A stretch of DNA of 7,345 bases from NCBI GenBank assembly GCA_030602145.1, contig JAUWAH010000111.1, forward strand, positions 1 through 7,345, read 5' to 3'. Both the position numbers and the translations under genes were made by a program. Under the pieces are notes generated by a model. It was given only the letters and a program-made list of their open reading frames with translations. It did no database searches and was not told the DNA's origin. Below are positions 6,565 through 7,345 of the stretch, piece by piece (positions within the stretch are counted from its first letter, which is position 1; the number at the start of each line of letters is the position of its first letter). This DNA comes from Desulfobulbus sp. GTDB taxonomy: Bacteria > Desulfobacterota > Desulfobulbia > Desulfobulbales > Desulfobulbaceae.

Positions 6565-7104
6565 TCATTGATTGATCTGTTCATCGCCCTCCGCCGATGG
6601 CCGCCGCAGGAGCGCGGATGGGCAGCCACCATCGGTCAGAGCGGCGCTGCCGCTTTTCAGTTCGCGAATGCGGTTGCGGTACAGCTGCTCCCGGCAGTCG
6701 CTGTACACATTGAAGGCGGTCAGGGCGACCCGGTCGATTTCACAGTCCAGGGTATCGAGTGCTTGCAGCAGGGGCTTGGTCCCCTTGTCACCGGCAAGCA
6801 CCTGCCTGATCACCCACTTCAACTCGAGAAACGGCGCCACGGCCTGAGCCGGGGTAAAGTCCTGCACGGCCCGGATACGTACCACCTGGTCAACCGGCCC
6901 GGTGAACGCCTCAAGTTCCGACTTTGTTACCAGCAGGTCGAAGAGGGCAGTCAACCCGGCGGCAATGTTGCTGCCGACCGGATTGGCGAACGGATCCCTG
7001 GCACTCTTGAAAAATCCGGGAGATGCGTAACTGTCGAGGGTCCTTTCGATCCACAGGGAAAGGATCTCCTGTTTTTTGCTCGCCAATGCTTTTGTCAGTT
7101 CCAT
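6565..7104 (-). CDS. Stand-alone RsbRD_N-domain protein associated with dsrMKJOP
   Basis: With the ATG at 7104 the product is 179 residues, soluble and mostly helical, with no signal peptide. From about residue 3 to 150 it matches the RsbRD N-terminal domain (RsbT co-antagonist family): KKQEILSLWIERTLDSY at 10-26, DPFANPVGSNIA at 37-48 and RIRAVQDFTPAQAV at 76-89. The STAS domain of true RsbR proteins is absent; the tail after 150 is short, polar and low in pattern. Proteins of this type are commonly encoded just upstream of dsrM in sulfate reducers, but their function is not known to me; sensing or assembly for the Dsr complex would be inference. The start is uncertain. A GTG at 7140 adds 12 residues without a ribosome binding site, while the ATG at 7104 has GGAGG at an unusually long 15 nt and fits the family start. 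It shares direction with dsrMKJOP but is separated by a terminator-like hairpin. Confidence 0.85.
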   Translation of the reverse strand: MELTKALASKKQEILSLWIERTLDSYASPGFFKSARDPFANPVGSNIAAGLTALFDLLVTKSELEAFTGPVDQVVRIRAVQDFTPAQAVAPFLELKWVIRQVLAGDKGTKPLLQALDTLDCEIDRVALTAFNVYSDCREQLYRNRIRELKSGSAALTDGGCPSALLRRPSAEGDEQINQ

Positions 7105-7172
7105 CCGTGCAACATCCGGCCTCCGGTCGCCATCCTTCACGCAGATCCGGGGGTGGTTTCTGTAATTGTGTC

Positions 7173-7202
7173 AGTATATCAACTAGCTTTCATTCATGAA
7201 AA
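7173..7202 (-). promoter_or_regulatory. Candidate sigma-70-type promoter for the RsbRD_N gene (and perhaps the dsr genes)
   Basis: On the minus strand a -10-like TATACT (7178-7173) lies 18 nt after a -35-like TTTTCA (7202-7197), matching five and four of six consensus bases. Transcription would start near 7166, giving a leader of about 60 nt to the ATG at 7104. The surrounding region is clearly more AT-rich than the genes. The -35 element falls within the inverted repeats at 7190-7218. The call rests on motif match alone. Confidence 0.4.
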
Positions 7203-7218
7203 ATGAATGACGATTCAT
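7190..7218. promoter_or_regulatory. Nested inverted repeats (ATTCAT/ATGAAT), probable operator
   Basis: TCATTCAT (7190-7197) and ATGAATGA (7203-7210) form a perfect 8-5-8 inverted repeat. The right arm also pairs with a third half-site, ATTCAT at 7213-7218, to give a 6-4-6 repeat. Three alternating half-sites, about 10-13 bp apart, sit over the candidate -35 element, as expected for a repressor or activator site. A further short repeat, ATGCT-CT-AGCAT, lies at 7226-7237. I do not recognise the motif as the site of a known regulator; it does not fit the FNR/CRP (TTGAT..ATCAA, TGTGA..TCACA) patterns. Confidence 0.5.
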
Positions 7219-7265
7219 GCACAGGATGCTCTAGCATGATTACCGATTTGTTTCAAGATAAAAGT

Positions 7266-7345
7266 TCAGCGTGCCGTGCCAACCGTGCCGGTGGTGCTTC
7301 GCTCTTCCTTGAGGAGGAAGAGGGCCACCTGGATATAGGGGTCGG
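7266..7345 (-). CDS. C-terminal end of an unidentified upstream gene (partial)
   Basis: The minus-strand frame that enters at the window edge and ends in TGA at 7268-7266 gives 25 residues containing DPYIQVALFLLKEE. Nearly all third codon positions are G or C, as in the neighbouring real genes, and the residues read like a normal helical C-terminus, whereas the other two minus-strand frames give proline- and arginine-rich or low-quality peptides. The fragment is too short to identify the protein. The AT-rich stretch starting right after its stop supports this as a true gene end. Confidence 0.45.
   Translation of the reverse strand, partial: DPYIQVALFLLKEERSTTGTVGTAR

Noticed and set aside
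6355..7206. A 283-codon plus-strand open frame opposite the RsbRD_N gene and the start of dsrM
   Set aside because: It crosses the hairpin and the intergenic region without any change in character and shows no domain; the minus-strand genes explain the coding signal.
7275..7281. A minus-strand TGGCACG resembling the -24 element of a sigma-54 promoter
   Set aside because: The GC expected in the -12 element is two bases out of place, sigma-54 promoters tolerate little change in spacing, and the site lies inside the probable end of the upstream gene.
1..7345. CRISPR arrays, tRNA or rRNA genes, insertion sequences, attachment sites
   Set aside because: No regularly spaced direct repeats, tRNA-like cloverleaf, transposase or element ends were seen; nearly all of the window is accounted for by genes and short control regions.

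Overview
The window looks like chromosomal DNA from a Gram-negative sulfate- or sulfur-metabolising anaerobe, most likely Desulfobacterota (the former Deltaproteobacteria). The main evidence is a complete dsrM-dsrK-dsrJ-dsrO-dsrP cluster on the minus strand at 6455-1363. It is preceded by a gene for a stand-alone RsbRD_N-domain protein, and no dsrE, dsrF, dsrH, dsrL or dsrN gene is mixed in. That layout is typical of organisms using the reductive Dsr pathway. The base composition is GC-rich and codon third positions are mostly G or C. The genus cannot be read from the sequence.

Layout from left to right. (1) Positions 1-448, minus: N-terminal 149 residues of PyrK, the electron-transfer subunit of dihydroorotate dehydrogenase, cut by the window edge. 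(2) Positions 516-1301, plus: a prepilin peptidase (PilD/GspO type), divergent from pyrK. (3) Positions 1311-1342: a long hairpin with A and T tracts, a bidirectional terminator between the convergent pilD and dsrP. (4) Positions 1363-6455, minus: dsrP, dsrO, dsrJ, dsrK and dsrM, read from right to left with gaps of only 7-37 nt, so almost certainly one operon. (5) Positions 6456-6564: a 109-nt gap holding a two-part terminator-like hairpin with a T tract and two short palindromes. (6) Positions 6565-7104, minus: the RsbRD_N-domain gene. (7) Positions 7105-7265: a control region with a candidate promoter and nested inverted repeats built on ATTCAT/ATGAAT. (8) Positions 7266-7345, minus: the probable last 25 codons of an unidentified upstream gene.

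How the genes work together. DsrM (six-helix, di-heme b, NarI-like) and DsrK (cytoplasmic, Hdr-like, with a CCG catalytic module) form the quinone-to-cytoplasm side of the complex. DsrJ (tri-heme c), DsrO (Tat-exported Fe-S protein) and DsrP (ten-helix NrfD-like protein) form the periplasmic and second membrane side. The complex passes electrons between the quinone and periplasmic cytochrome pools and the DsrC trisulfide made by dissimilatory sulfite reductase. pyrK and pilD are housekeeping or cell-surface genes with no evident link to it.

No wholly new multi-gene system is visible. The points most worth a second look are the terminator-like hairpin separating the RsbRD_N gene from dsrM, the operator-like repeats over the candidate promoter, and the clean loss in DsrO of the ligands for exactly one of the four Fe-S clusters expected in its family.
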